Source: Heliocidaris erythrogramma (taxonomy: Eukaryota > Echinodermata > Echinoidea > Camarodonta > Echinometridae). Taken from it: a stretch of DNA of 64,000 bases. Below are positions 11,125-22,356 of the stretch, in pieces. A program made the position numbers and the translations under genes. Each line of letters starts with the position of its first letter. The stretch's first letter is position 1. The stretch covers positions 19,795,334 through 19,859,333 of the forward strand of contig CM046866.1 of the NCBI GenBank assembly GCA_025617745.1. The letters run 5' to 3'. The notes under the pieces are model-generated. The model made no database searches and was not told where the DNA came from. It saw nothing but the letters and a program-made list of their open reading frames with translations.

Positions 11125-11778
11125 GTCTCGCCCACCGGAGGTGAAGGCGAGACTAAGGGATCCAAATGTCGTCCGTCCGTCGTCCGTTATGACAGATAAC
11201 TTTGCAACCGTCACTCACTTTTCAACCAAACTTGGGTTGTAGATGCACTAAGGGGACCTGCATGTTATGGTGCCGTTGGAGGTCACATGATAGGGTCAAA
11301 TGTCATTTGAGGTCATACGTTATAGTTTACCTGCAAGACTTTCTTATGACAGACAACTTTGCAACCGTCACTCACTTTTCAACCAAACTTGGGTTGTAGA
11401 TGCACTAAGGGGACCTGCATGTTATGGTGCCGTTGGAGGTCACATGATAGGGTCAAATGTCATTTGAGGTCATACGTTATAGTTTACCTGCAAGACTCTC
11501 TTATGACAGATAACTTTGCAACCGTCACTCACTTTTCAACCAAACTTGGGTTGTAGATGCACTAAGGGGACCTGCATGTTATGGTGCCGTTGGAGGTCAC
11601 ATAGTAAGGTCAAAGGTCATTTCAGGTCAAACATAGTTTACCCGCAAGACTCTCTTATGACATAACTTTAGTAATGTAGATATATGCAAGTATAACTTAT
11701 GCAGATTTATGCACTTGGGGGACCTGTTGCATGGCAACAGAGATCAAGATATTTCTAGTTATCGCATGTGGGCGAGAC
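11125..11778. repeat. 157-bp tandem repeat element with GTCTCGCCCAC / GTGGGCGAGAC ends
   Basis: The sequence GACAGATAACTTTGCAACCG recurs at about 11191, 11348 and 11505 (period 157 bp), with a degenerate fourth copy. The block opens with GTCTCGCCCACCGGAGG and GTCCGTCCGTCGTCCG and closes with GTGGGCGAGAC, inverse to its start. This is a familiar layout of non-autonomous DNA elements in marine invertebrates. The duplicated ORFs here reflect the repeat. Confidence 0.7.
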
Positions 11779-11982
11779 ACATTATCGCTAATGCCTTGTT
11801 TGTTATAACCTAGTTTTCAATGTCAGTTTGGCCACCCATTTATAATTAGGAGACATGATATGAAATCAAATATTTTTAAGAAGTATATCCCTTGGTAAAT
11901 TATCTTGATCGTATTGATATATGTATATGCATCCTAACAACATGGACTGATTTTATGATTTTGTTTTGTGATCTCTGATCAG

Positions 11983-12187
11983 CGTTAAGATGGTGATGTT
12001 CTGGTTATCTGGTGACCTCTTCAAGACGGGTTACTTCTTTGTGAACAACGCTCCCGTCCAGTTCTGGATATGTGGTATACTACAAGTCTCCATAGATATA
12101 GCTATCCTAACACAAGTGGTTTACTATGGATCTAGACCTCCTATCAAGATGGCTAAGGTTTCTGCACCAGCAGACCATATATCATAA
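11983..12187 (+). CDS. SLC66A2: SLC66A2 (PQLC1)-like PQ-loop protein, last coding exon
   Basis: After the acceptor CTCTGATCAG the exon reads V-KMVMFWLSGDLFKTGYFF, then NNAPVQFWICGILQVSIDIA, then ILTQVVYYG, and ends with TAA at 12185-12187. This aligns by eye with the C-terminal part of vertebrate SLC66A2/PQLC1: the lysine-methionine start of the last PQ-loop region, SGD-x-FKT-x-YF, a P-x-QF-x-(V/I)CG-(I/L)-LQV motif and a hydrophobic last helix. The exon starts with one base of a split codon. SLC66A2 is a seven-helix PQ-loop membrane protein of the endosome/Golgi, related to yeast Any1/Cfs1, which counteracts phospholipid flippases. No other exon was found in the 11.9 kb upstream, so the gene probably extends left of the window or its small exons are hidden among the repeats. 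Confidence is high for the family, lower for the exact paralogue. Confidence 0.8.
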
Positions 12188-13277
12188 TCAAGAACTTTCT
12201 TATGGTATTGATCATTACTACATTATTTCTAAGCTTAACCCCTTTTATGCCACCAAGCTTTTGAAAATTGTCATAAATGAACTTTAAAGTGTTGAAGCTT
12301 TATTAAGCTGCTTGTTGTTATGAAGTTGCGATCAAAATATATTCTGTGGGGGTAAACTCCACAATGAGGCTACACATTTCCGTTCGAGGGAAATATACGT
12401 AGTACATGTACTTCGTAGTCCAAACAACTTGTCCAACACTTTTTGGCGGGATTCGCTATATGCATGGTATGGAAGGGGTTAATATCACGTACTGTGAGTG
12501 CATATTTGTCCAAAGAACTTGTAAAGTTAGAGAGTACTTGGGTAAGAAAGAAAGACCATCACCACCATGATCAAGAACTTTCTAATGGTATCCATTCATC
12601 ATTAATTATTTCTAAGCTGTAAGTCTGGTGTTGTGAATACAAATTATTCCAAGATATTTGTTTAAATTAGAATTATCATACATCCATTTTAACCCATAGC
12701 AGTACAGTGTCTCTTTTTTAGTGACACATTTGCAGTATCTTTTGATAAAAAATGCGAGGAATTACACATTATACAGGAGAAAAATGCACTGAAAATTTAG
12801 AGTCCATTTTTAATGCAGTACGCCGTGCTGTTCTCGATTAAGAGCAATTTAATCGGAACTAAATATTAAAGTCCCAAACTTGGCAATGCAGGTTTCAATA
12901 TATAATCCCAGTTTCTGTGTGCAAATTGGCAATTTTCATTCACATTGGTTCATTTTATAAAGTTGTTTTTTTCAAACTATGTAGGAGTAGGAAAAAAAAG
13001 AAAGAATTGTTGCCAATTTGAGGAGGGAAGGCTGATTTATTTAGACAAACTGCTATGGGTTAATACAAAGGAGATGTCTCAATGTTAGTTTTAAACATTT
13101 GGTAAATGTTTTAAAACAAAGTAAAATTATTGCAAGTCCTGATTACATTTTACAGTGGCTTGTGCAGGCAGTAGTTCACTAGACATTTCACTATTTTGAA
13201 GTTGGAGCCGTATACCATGTTTTCTTTGTTGCAGCCCTTCCTATTGGTGGAAATGGGCTAAAAAGAGGAGGGGCATA
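12188..13277 (+). other. Probable 3' UTR of the SLC66A2-like gene
   Basis: Non-coding sequence after the stop codon. The segment TCAAGAACTTTCTTATGGTA at about 12188 recurs as a degenerate copy near 12571, followed in both by TTATTTCTAAGC, so the UTR contains a local duplication. No compelling polyadenylation signal was fixed; AATAAA occurs much later, near 15014, 15423 and 15589. Confidence 0.4.
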
Positions 13278-13582
13278 TTTTAAAGGGATACGCAACCGGG
13301 CGGCTGTGGGGGAAGTCGATTGCGTAAGCCCCATTCACTCGTACACAAAGTTTGTGCGTCAAACGCGTCCGTTGGACTATTGGGATTATATTCCGGACTG
13401 CACGAAGCCGACCGAATCTCGCACGAGAGCTCGAGCTCATCAGGCGGAGCGTGCATGTTGCACCGCGACTAATCTGTCCGAAGATTGTACCCCACGGGGC
13501 AACGGCATGATCAGGAAACGAACACGGTGCCCTCTTGCGGCATAAAAACGTCCACAATCTGCGATTGAGTATCCCTTTAAAG
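13278..13582. mobile_element. Short TIR element (MITE)
   Basis: The ends are inverse: TTTAAAGGGATACGCAACCG on the left and GCGATTGAGTATCCCTTTAA on the right. The interior is GC-richer than the flanks and has overlapping ORFs on both strands without domains. The superfamily was not determined. Confidence 0.65.
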
Positions 13583-14472
13583 CTGCAGGATTTAATTAAG
13601 CGCTATTAACGTGAGCTTTCAGAATACTATACCGATTGGAGGTCTATTAGTACTCAATTAGATAGGGGACTTAAGAGGAAAGTTAATTAGGAAAGTTAGC
13701 TGACCTTTCAGAATACCGCCCCAGGTATTTATTTACTTGTTTTCATCCTGCTTGATAATGTTGAAAAGAAATGAGTGAGAGAGAATAATGATTTTCTCTC
13801 AGATTATTGTCTTCCTGATACTGGTCAAGATCCAGTAGTAACTTGTTCATAGCATAAATGCTTAGTTAGGAAAGGTTCAAATTACAATGGTTAAATTAAT
13901 GTCTGATTTGTATTTGAATATATTGTAGCACTTGTTTCAAACACTTTCTTCCAAGGGTAGAGTTTGTGGTCTTGAATCTAGGAGAACAGTTTAATTATTT
14001 TGAAAGAGACAATGTAGTAAAGCTTTTTGCATCATTTCAATGATTGCCCATATGTCATATATTCATGGATGTAGTTCTATTTGCATGAAGGCATTGTTCA
14101 GAAGTGATGCCTGAATCAATACAATGAATTTCATGTTTCGTGTGATAGGATATCGGCAGGGTCTATCATTATGTTGACATGGTCTTACTTTTGTTATCTC
14201 TACAATGAATGCTGCTGTTTTTGTGGATATTTATTTTGCTACATGTGTATTATACTGTTAATACATGGTTGGGAGTGCGTTGGTGCGATCTGGCAACACA
14301 AAGGTTTTTATCGTGCTGCTCAGCCGTGCTTTAGAGCCTTTTTGCCGCGCGTTAGTGTTTTTTTTTTGCACGGTCACATGGTGTTATTTGACCAGTCGGG
14401 ATGGCTACATTGTTGAACCCGTTTCAGAATGCATATTAAATGTTGTGTGATCAACAAATCTTTCCTTTTGAT
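13583..14472. other. No recognised gene
   Basis: Contains TTTCAGAATAC copies at about 13618 and 13709 that resemble the GGTATTCTGAAA ends of the element at 29152-30743, indicating a relic of that family. The overlapping ORFs at 14171-14450 have no recognised domain. Confidence 0.4.
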
Positions 14473-14758
14473 AGAGGTGTTGTAGTCGAGTGGTTTAAAC
14501 ACTTGACTGGAGATGCGAAGGCTGTGGGTTCGAACCCCAGAACGGCACTAGTGTTCTAGTGGCAAGACATTAATCTACATTTGCCACTCTCAACCCAGGT
14601 GTTAAATGGGTACCGGTAGGAAGGAATTCCTTGAATGCTGGGGGCACCAAATTCAGTAGCCTAGCTAGAGCCAGGGTAATGTTGGAGCGCCTTGAGCACC
14701 CATTTACGAGGTGGATATGAGCGCTATAAGAATACCCAATATTACAATTATTATTATT
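14473..14758 (+). mobile_element. tRNA-derived SINE with (ATT)n tail
   Basis: The A box TAGTCGAGTGG and the B box GGTTCGAACCC are both intact, separated as in a class II (Ser-like) tRNA. A body with GGTACCGGTAGGAAGGAATT, GAGCGCCTTGAGCACCC and GAGCGCTATAAGAA follows, and it ends in an ATT repeat. Pol III transcription and LINE-assisted mobility are inferred from this class of element. Confidence 0.8.
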
Positions 14759-17039
14759 ATACATTGTACAATGTATTATTAGAAAGTACATGTAATGAAA
14801 GCATTTATTTTCTTATTTCAAATATGTCAAATGGTTTAATTGTGGCTGCAATTCTTTGAAATTCCCACATTGTAGCCTGGAGTTTAGAAATTAGAGTAAA
14901 TAAGTTTTCTATCATCTGGATGCCTCATTCAGTGCAATATCTACTGTGAGATTTCCTATTAATGTGATATTTGTCTTGGTAATTTGATATGTCTTTAAAT
15001 GTTTCATAAGAAAAGAATAAAAACGTTTTTTAAAGTGTTTTTAAATCTACTGGTAAACATTTCATGATAAAGGTATTCATGAATTTTGATGATACTATCA
15101 ACAAACACATCACTAGATGACGCAAAATTCCTATATTCAATTGACATAAGTTTCATTTCTGAAAACTGATATAAAAGTCATATGCATGTTGTAAACATAT
15201 TTGTATTCAGTTCAAATTTTTTAAAAGTAATATAAACTGTTTAAAAATATTTATATGTAAAGAGAAGTAAAGTCAAGTCCTTGGTGTGAAAAAGCAAGAA
15301 ATGGTATGGGCATCTGGTCCTGTATTTGAGGTTGTGTCCCGTCCTGTTCCATCACAGCATTACTATGCATGGTCTATGGTGAAATACCGGTAATATTCAT
15401 GTGCGTGTCTTGTTTAAAAAGCCAATAAACAAAGAAAATTAGAGAAAATATAAATTCTACTTCTGCAATTGTCTCAATGTGCAAGTTAGTTTAGTTGGCT
15501 AGCCCGTGGCAAATTGAAAGTGCTTGATAAATATACTACAGAAAGTGAGTATTGTGAGTTACGTGTTAAAGATGAAGTTGATTTCTGAAAATAAATTGAT
15601 CACCGTATTGGCCGAATCAAACGAAACTTGCACTAAAAATCCAATATTAATCTTTCACTTACTGGGCAATTTTTCTACATATTTCATAAAAAAATGAAAA
15701 TATTTTGATGTAACCATAGAGTAATGGTGCTTTTTGGTATAACTATAGTCATGGTCATCTCAAGAGATATTTTGTTTGTTGATGAAATGGATAAATGTCA
15801 TTATGTCGTACGGGACGCTCGGCACGGAATCGCCCCTCTTGCAACCATAGGTTGGATTTCGTCAATGACATGCTCGAAAAAATAGTATAGTAGGTTTCGC
15901 TGAGTAATACGAGCTAAGAAATATGAAACTGAGGTAGTCGTCCCGATCATGATATATATGTAAACATGAGAGTTATGGTTGTCAACGTCATTTTCAGCAA
16001 TTTTATTTTTTTCTAGGTTTGTTTTAATAATATAGTTTGACGGTTCAAACGACTGATATACTGCCAGATAAACAATTCATGATTAAGGTTTCTCCTGGAT
16101 TCAGTTACAAGAAAAATGCCATATATTCCCCAGGGACAGATCCACGAATTCGTATTAAGGGGGGGGGGGGGGGGGGGTGCACCATTCTGAAAAAAAATAT
16201 CTCATCGGGGACAACTCGTTGCTTGTTGCTAAATCTCAACGAGGAAAGCATGTTATAAGTCCTGCAAAAACAAAACTTTGAAAGGAAAAAAAAAGATTGA
16301 TAAAAAGAGAGAGTTGTCTGACACAACGCCACTATGACATTACAAAAACGCCACTTCCAAATTCATATAAGATTACAACTTAAAAAAAAAAATCTTGTTT
16401 GTCCGATTTGTTTTTTAACTTGCGTCATCTGTTTCTCTATTTTCTGCTTTGTTTTGCTAAACATTTAAAAGTTGGATCGACGTCTAAGGAACAAGAAATG
16501 CCAAGAAAACCGGCAGAATCTATGCAAGGGTGGATGAATTGGTGCAGATGCATCGTTTTTACATGATTGTGAAAAAAAACAGAGAAAAAAAGAAAAAATA
16601 TATGCGTTTCATACAACGAACAGTTTGTGCGCCCCTTTCTGGCCACATCCACAATGCAACTCTGCTCCGACCATCGATCCAAATTAAGGGTAGACGCAAA
16701 CGCAAATCTAAATACGAGGTTCTGATTGGCTAAAGGTCAAGCTGCATTGCCAATCGCAACTTTTCATGCAAGGGGACCTTCAATCTGGACATCTGGTAGA
16801 GATCGACGAAGGGGACCCACGATATGACCATCGTCCTTCCATCATGTCCATGATTTGTGCACTGTGAACTGTGCACACATTGGGTGATTTCACGCTCGGT
16901 GTTGGTGTTGGTGTTTAGAGCGAAAATTCTCCTAAAATTCGAGCTCAAACGCCGCTAGCTGTTCAGGAGCCGATACCGATATCCTAACAAAGCGTATCGA
17001 TAGCTTAACACTGGCAATAGCGTCAGCACCATTTTAATT
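14759..17039. other. No recognised gene; one poly(G) run
   Basis: AT-rich sequence with an 18-base poly(G) at 16161-16178. ORFs at 16037-16733 have no recognised domain; a low-complexity lysine-rich ORF lies at 16530. Nothing else is supported. Confidence 0.4.
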
Positions 17040-20000
17040 AATTATTAAATTATTAATTTGAAACAAACATACCAAAATGAAATAAAAGATAAGAAAGTTT
17101 TGTGGGATTTTTTGAAAATGAAAATAATTTTTCCAGGAAATTTCCGAAGGAAAAGGCTAAAAAACGAAGAGATCAAATTCTGGAACTAGAAAAAGAAATA
17201 AATCACATCCAAAATAATTTAACAGATATGAATAGAGAAACAATAGATTTATTACAAAGTAAAAAGACAGAGCTGAAGGCATGTTATGATTACATAAGTG
17301 AGGGACTTAAAATCAGATCCAGAGCTACTTTTTATGAAAGCGGGGAAAGAGACACGAGGTACTTTACACAATTAATGGAATCTAACAAGAAAAGGACAAA
17401 TATACGGAAACTGTTAATAGGAAGTGATATAAGTTTTGATGAATTCGAAATAAAAGCTGAAATTAAACAATTTTATAGTAAGTTATATTCAAAAAGAGAG
17501 GATAAAGATGTCGATGATAACATTTTATTCCATGATATACCAAAATTATCATTAGAATCGATGAAAGCATGTGAAGGGAAAATTACAGAAGGTGAATGTT
17601 TAGCTGCTTTAAAAGAGATGAAAATGAATAAATCACCAGGAAATGATGGGCTGAGTGTAGAATTTTATAAATTGTTTTGACCGGTGATTGGGGATGTTTT
17701 ACTAGAAGCTTTAAATAATGCTTTTATTAGAGAAGAACTCTCACCCTCACAAAGACAAGCAGTCATAACTTTAATTCATAAAGAGGGAAAAGATTCATTA
17801 CAAATTAAAAATTACCGACCTATCTCATTACTTAATGTAGACTACACAATTTTGGCAAAAGTTCTATCAATAAGGATTAAGGAAGTTTTACATGAAATAA
17901 TCAAAGTGGATCAGGTGGGATATTTAAAGGAAAGAAAGATTTATCACACAACAAAACATAATATATCGGCATATTTATTGGCTATTGATTTTGAAAAAGC
18001 CTTTGATTCAGTGTCACATTGTTTTTTGTACAAAGTATTACAAGCTTTTGGTTTTGGACCTTCGTTTTGCAAGTGGGTTAAGACCTTGTATAAAAAGGCT
18101 GAAAGTTGTGTTTTTAATGGTAATATTTCAACAGGTTACTTTGACATTAAGAGAGGAGTAAGACAAGGGGATCCTTTATCCCCTTATCTTTTTATATTAT
18201 GTATTGAAATATTAGCTAACAAAATAAGGCTTGAACCAGAAATTCATGGAATTAGGTTTGGGGATACAGAAGTCAAACAAATATTATATGCAGATGATAT
18301 GACGATTTTTGTTCAAGATGTTTATTCGATCAGGAAGTTAGATAAGCTGTTTGAGTTTTTTCGGAAACGTCAGGGTTGAAAATGAATAAGGATAAAACCT
18401 TTAATGTTATTGGGACCCCATAAAGAAAGTGATGTAGTATTACCCTTCGGCAAAGTAGAGCAGATAGTTAAGATTCTGGGTATATATTTTTCATTGAATA
18501 GAGAAAGTCAGGAAAGAATCAATTATAAAGAAATACTTAGTAAAATAAAGAAAATTTTCACGTGGTGGAAGCAGAGAGATTTGACGTTAATGGATAAAAT
18601 TCAGCTTATTAAAACTTTTGTGCTATCCAAACTAATATATGTTTCTTCACTAACCGTTGTACCGACATGGTTAGTGGAGGAGCTGAACAGAGTTATTTTT
18701 GATTTCTTATGGGGTGGGAAAGATAAAATCAAGAGAAATAGTGTTTATTTAAATTATGACAGTGGTGGTCTCAAAATGACTGATTTTCAATTATTCATCA
18801 AGGTGCAAAGAATTATGTGGATTAAAAAGCTTATATTGGGGGATCCAAACATGAAATGGAAACAATATTATAGATATTTAGCTCGGAAAGCCGGAGGATT
18901 GTTAATATTTTTTAGCAATACCAGAATGAATTTAGTAGAGTTCCCATTGCCAGAATTTTATAAAGATATGATAGAGGTGTGGTTGAATAAGAAACACTTT
19001 TTGCTTAAAGAAGAAATAAACAAAAGAAATGAGTTCATCTTTAATAATATGTTCATACGATTGGATGGAGAAACTTATTTTGATGAAAGATTATTCTCAA
19101 AGAATGTTTATAAACTCCATCATATTGTAGATGAAGAAGGAAAAGTGAAATCTATTTCAAACCTTGAAAGAATGGGTCTAGATCAATTGGAAATAAACAA
19201 GATATTAGAAATTTTTAAGAATATTCCATATGTTTGGAAAGGTTTTTTGAAAAAGAATGATTATGCGGTCAAAGATAGTGGTTTGAACTTGGAATTTCAA
19301 TTTAAAGGTAAATGTTTTTCCCTACAAGATATTACATCAAAAAGAATATATGAGGCTTTGTTAAACATGAGAACAGAAAAACCAAAGGCTATACAAAAAT
19401 TAGAGGAAATGTATAATTTTTCAAAAAAGGATACCTCTTTGATTTTTTTTGAGACCTCGGAAGTCTACTTTAAACAGTAGACTCAGAGAATTTCAGTTTA
19501 AAATGTTACACAATATAGTCTACACAAAAAAAACATTTGTACCTATTTAAGATTATAGCAATTTATGCTCTTTTTGTCATAAAGAGGAGGAAACCTATAA
19601 TCATTTTTTTTTTTACTTGTGAACGGATAAAAATATTATGGAATGAATGTGGTAACTTTTTTCAACTTCCCAATATTTCAAACATAGACTGGAAAGGTGT
19701 TCATATTGGGGTGCACGGATCAAATATAGGAGAAGAGCAATAATTGAATCATATAATAATTAAGATAAAGTACATGATATTTATCAATAGTAGAGTTAAA
19801 AGAAAACCCCCTACTTCTAATTCAAGAGGACAAAAAAGAAGAAAGAAAATTAGCGGAACAGAGAGGATTATTACCAAGTCAATTCAGAAAATGGGATAAG
19901 TTTATTTACTAGGGATGCTGAGGCAGACGCAATTTCAATGAATAGAGTAAGCCTGGTTCATTGTTGAAATTATCTTTATAGGGTTAATTTCTGAGTATGG

Positions 20001-20440
20001 GCATAGGAAGGCGGAGGAAGGTGGGGGGAGGGAGGGGAGGTTGAACACTGAGGAACGAGATGTCGTTTGGGAAAGGGAGAGAGGGAGAGGGAGGTGGGGG
20101 CATGGTAGTTTAAGTATGGAGGTATAGGGATTATCCTTAAGTTATAGGGTTTTTGTTTTGTTTTTTCTTCTCTTTTTCCATTACTAGTAATTGAATCAGG
20201 GTTATTATATTTTTTCGGTTGTGTATACGTTATTGAATTTGTAGGTACTTTACAATTTGTATTATGTGATGTAATATAATTTATATGTTTATATTGCGAA
20301 TGTTCATAATTGTGATAAGCATATTATTTGCATGTAAATAAGTATGTTAATTAAGGATGCATATTATATATGTTATGTTGTTATTTTGTTTGTTTGTTCA
20401 TTGAATGGAAAATAAAAAAAATCTTTAAAAACAAAAAATT
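17040..20440 (+). mobile_element. 5'-truncated, decayed L1/Tx1-type LINE
   Basis: A reverse-transcriptase region followed by a C-terminal domain and a 3' end with AATGGAAAATAAAAAAA at about 20405. The endonuclease half is missing at the 5' side. It is inactive because of several frame breaks. No clear target duplication was seen. Confidence 0.85.
17102..19743 (+). pseudogene. LINE ORF2 remnant: reverse transcriptase and C-terminal region
   Basis: Segment 17102-17680 has the coiled stretch before the RT and the motif NKSPGNDGLSVEFYK. After an in-frame TGA at 17678, segment 17684-18379 continues with NYRPISLLNVDYTILAKVLS, AIDFEKAFDSV, RGVRQGDPLSPYLFIL and the catalytic LYADDMTIF. A short frame shift near 18370-18405 leads to 18404-19480 (LGIYFSLN ... 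WWKQRDLTLMDKIQLIKTFV ... SGGLKMTDFQ), and a second shift near 19465 leads to a degenerate Cys/His segment at 19537-19743. The order and motifs fit the L1/Tx1 group. The frame break before 17135 removes the upstream reading. The copy cannot make a full protein. Confidence 0.85.
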
Positions 20441-20627
20441 TTAAACGAAGGAAAAAATTTGTTTAAAACTAATTATTAGTCTACAATATCGTTAAATTAC
20501 ACGAGTAGTCCGACAGTTCTAAAATAAATAATTATTTGGTCTAGAGTGCGGTAAGAAACTTCACAGAAATGGATAGTCTTGACAGGAACCAAGAAAATTA
20601 TAACTAGTTTTGTTATTTACTAGATAA

Positions 20628-20772
20628 ATCTATGTATCTACCTATTTGCTAGTTTCCCAAACTATGCCGTCATTCGAGAAAAACTAAGTCAGAAACGCGC
20701 ATGCCCCTGCCCGCGCTCGCGCTCCCCGTCCACCAATCATGATCGCGCAGCCGCCATGCTCTTCCTCTTCCG
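20628..20772. repeat. DIRS left inverted terminal repeat
   Basis: Begins TCTATGTATCTACCTATTTG and ends at CTCTTCCTCTTCC. It is the reverse complement of 26445-26598 apart from one base (CCCAAACT versus CCGAAACT) and a 9-bp insertion in the right copy. Confidence 0.9.
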
Positions 20773-20830
20773 AGCAGTCAGAGACAGAATCTAGGACATG
20801 TCAGACAAGGAGAGGGGCTGGAGGGAGGGA

Positions 20831-20926
20831 CATAGGTAGACACATAGATTTATCTAGTAAATAACAAAATTAGTCATAATTTTCTTGATTTACAGCAATA
20901 AATCGATGTATCTACCTATTTGCTAG
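20831..20926. repeat. DIRS internal complementary region
   Basis: The first part (20831-20885), with AGATTTATCTAGTAAATAAC, is the reverse complement of the outer left end at 20591-20650. The second part (20886-20926), with CAATAAATCGATGTATCTAC, is the reverse complement of the outer right end, 26571-26612. The region thus joins complements of both ends, as required by the DIRS circularisation model. Confidence 0.85.
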
Positions 20927-20973
20927 AATAGCACGGATAAAAACCCGGGTGGCATGTCCCAGGACGGGAAGAA

Positions 20974-22356
20974 CTAACGCGGGGCAGAAAGGGAAGACGA
21001 AGCAGCTCTCAAACCAGAGGTAGCAAACCTAACCTCACCCGAAGGAACATCCTTAAGATAGAAGGACGTGAAGGAGGTAGGGGAACACCAAAAGGCAGCC
21101 CGCAAGATATCTTCCAAAGGAATACCCTGAAAAAGCGCCCAGGAAGTAGAAACACTCCTGGTATCGTGTGCTCTTGGAGGATTCTCAGACAGAAGAGCCT
21201 CCGTACCCGCAGCTTGGATAGCCTCGACAATCCAACGGGAGATAATCTCCCGTGACGCTGGGGAATAAGGGTGACGGGAAATGAGAAAGAGCTGGTCATC
21301 CTTACGAAAGACCTTAGTCCTATCCAAGTACCATTTGAGAGCCCTAACAGGGCACCAAGATTTATCCTCTGTGACAGAAGAGAATTCTGACAGAGGACTC
21401 AAGAACACTTCGATCGAGCCAGAAGAATCCGTCTGATTCTTGGCAATAAACGAAGGTCGAGGGACAAGACGTACACCTTGCCTTTCCCATCTGATATGCC
21501 CGGGCGCCGTAGAGAGAGCCTGAATAGTGCTTCTCCTCTGCCAAGAAGCAATAGCGACAAGAAAGGCGGTCTTAATCGAGAGATGGTGTAACGACGCTTT
21601 GCACAACGGCTCAAAGGACGGTTTGGCCAAAGCGTCCAAAACCAAAGGAAGGCTCCATGCAGGAATCAACTGGCGATTTGCTGGTCGTTTTAAGAAGAAC
21701 GACCTCAGCAAATGGGTCAAGAAGGGAGAGTTCGAAACTCCCGAAACATCAGAAAAACCAAGGTGAACCGCAGCAATAGCTGAACGGTATCCACGAATGG
21801 TAGAGAGAGATCTACCCTTATCGAAAGGGGCGATCAGGAAATCCGCAATAGCACCGACCGGGGCAGAACGGGGAGAAACTCCTGTCTCCCGACACCAAAC
21901 ATGGAAGGCTTCTAATCTCGAGTTGTAAACAGCTCGGGTAGATTCTCTTCTACTCTGGACTATGAAGTGGGAGGCTCTCTCTGAGAGTCCTGCAGTCCTC
22001 GCATCTTCCCCGACAGAGGCCAGGCGGTCAAATGCAGAGCTGCTGGACGAAGGTGGAGGATCCCCGATAGGGGCTGAGCTATGAGGTCTGCTCTCCGGGG
22101 AAGGGAGAGTGGCCGATCGTCCAGCAGAGACAGAAGAAGAGGAAACCAAGCTCTCCTCGGCCAACAAGGTGCTATGAGCAGAACCCACGCCTGATCCTCC
22201 TGAATTTTCCCCAGGACCTGAGGAATTATGGAGACCGGCGGAAAGGCATAACCCCGGGAGTTCCCCCAATGAAGGGAGAACGCATCGAGGGCCCAAGCTT
22301 CCGGATCTCGCACTCGAGAGCAGTATCCCGGAGGCGATGATTGAGATATGTCGCAA
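20974..22356 (-). CDS. DIRS tyrosine recombinase
   Basis: The reading frame is open for 460 codons. The recombinase proper starts around SRRESTRAVYNSRLEAFHVW, with a SAM-like N-terminal domain, and continues into a catalytic domain. Candidate catalytic residues are Arg in WQRRSTIQA, His and Arg in AHDTRSVSTSW, a Trp in RAAFWCSPTSF and the nucleophile Tyr in SFYLKDV, that is the R-H-R-(H/W)-Y set of tyrosine recombinases. It overlaps the end of the RNase H reading in another frame, as usual in DIRS. The first ~100 codons are serine/proline-rich and may be out-of-frame read-through, so the true start is uncertain. The frame has no break, in contrast to the RT. Confidence 0.85.
   Translation of the reverse strand: MRHISIIASGILLSSARSGSLGPRCVLPSLGELPGLCLSAGLHNSSGPGENSGGSGVGSAHSTLLAEESLVSSSSVSAGRSATLPSPESRPHSSAPIGDPPPSSSSSAFDRLASVGEDARTAGLSERASHFIVQSRRESTRAVYNSRLEAFHVWCRETGVSPRSAPVGAIADFLIAPFDKGRSLSTIRGYRSAIAAVHLGFSDVSGVSNSPFLTHLLRSFFLKRPANRQLIPAWSLPLVLDALAKPSFEPLCKASLHHLSIKTAFLVAIASWQRRSTIQALSTAPGHIRWERQGVRLVPRPSFIAKNQTDSSGSIEVFLSPLSEFSSVTEDKSWCPVRALKWYLDRTKVFRKDDQLFLISRHPYSPASREIISRWIVEAIQAAGTEALLSENPPRAHDTRSVSTSWALFQGIPLEDILRAAFWCSPTSFTSFYLKDVPSGEVRFATSGLRAASSSLSAPR

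Noticed and set aside
11202-11556. Two tandem identical small genes (LTFQPNLGCRC...)
   Set aside because: The repeated ORFs follow the 157-bp minisatellite period and have no domain.
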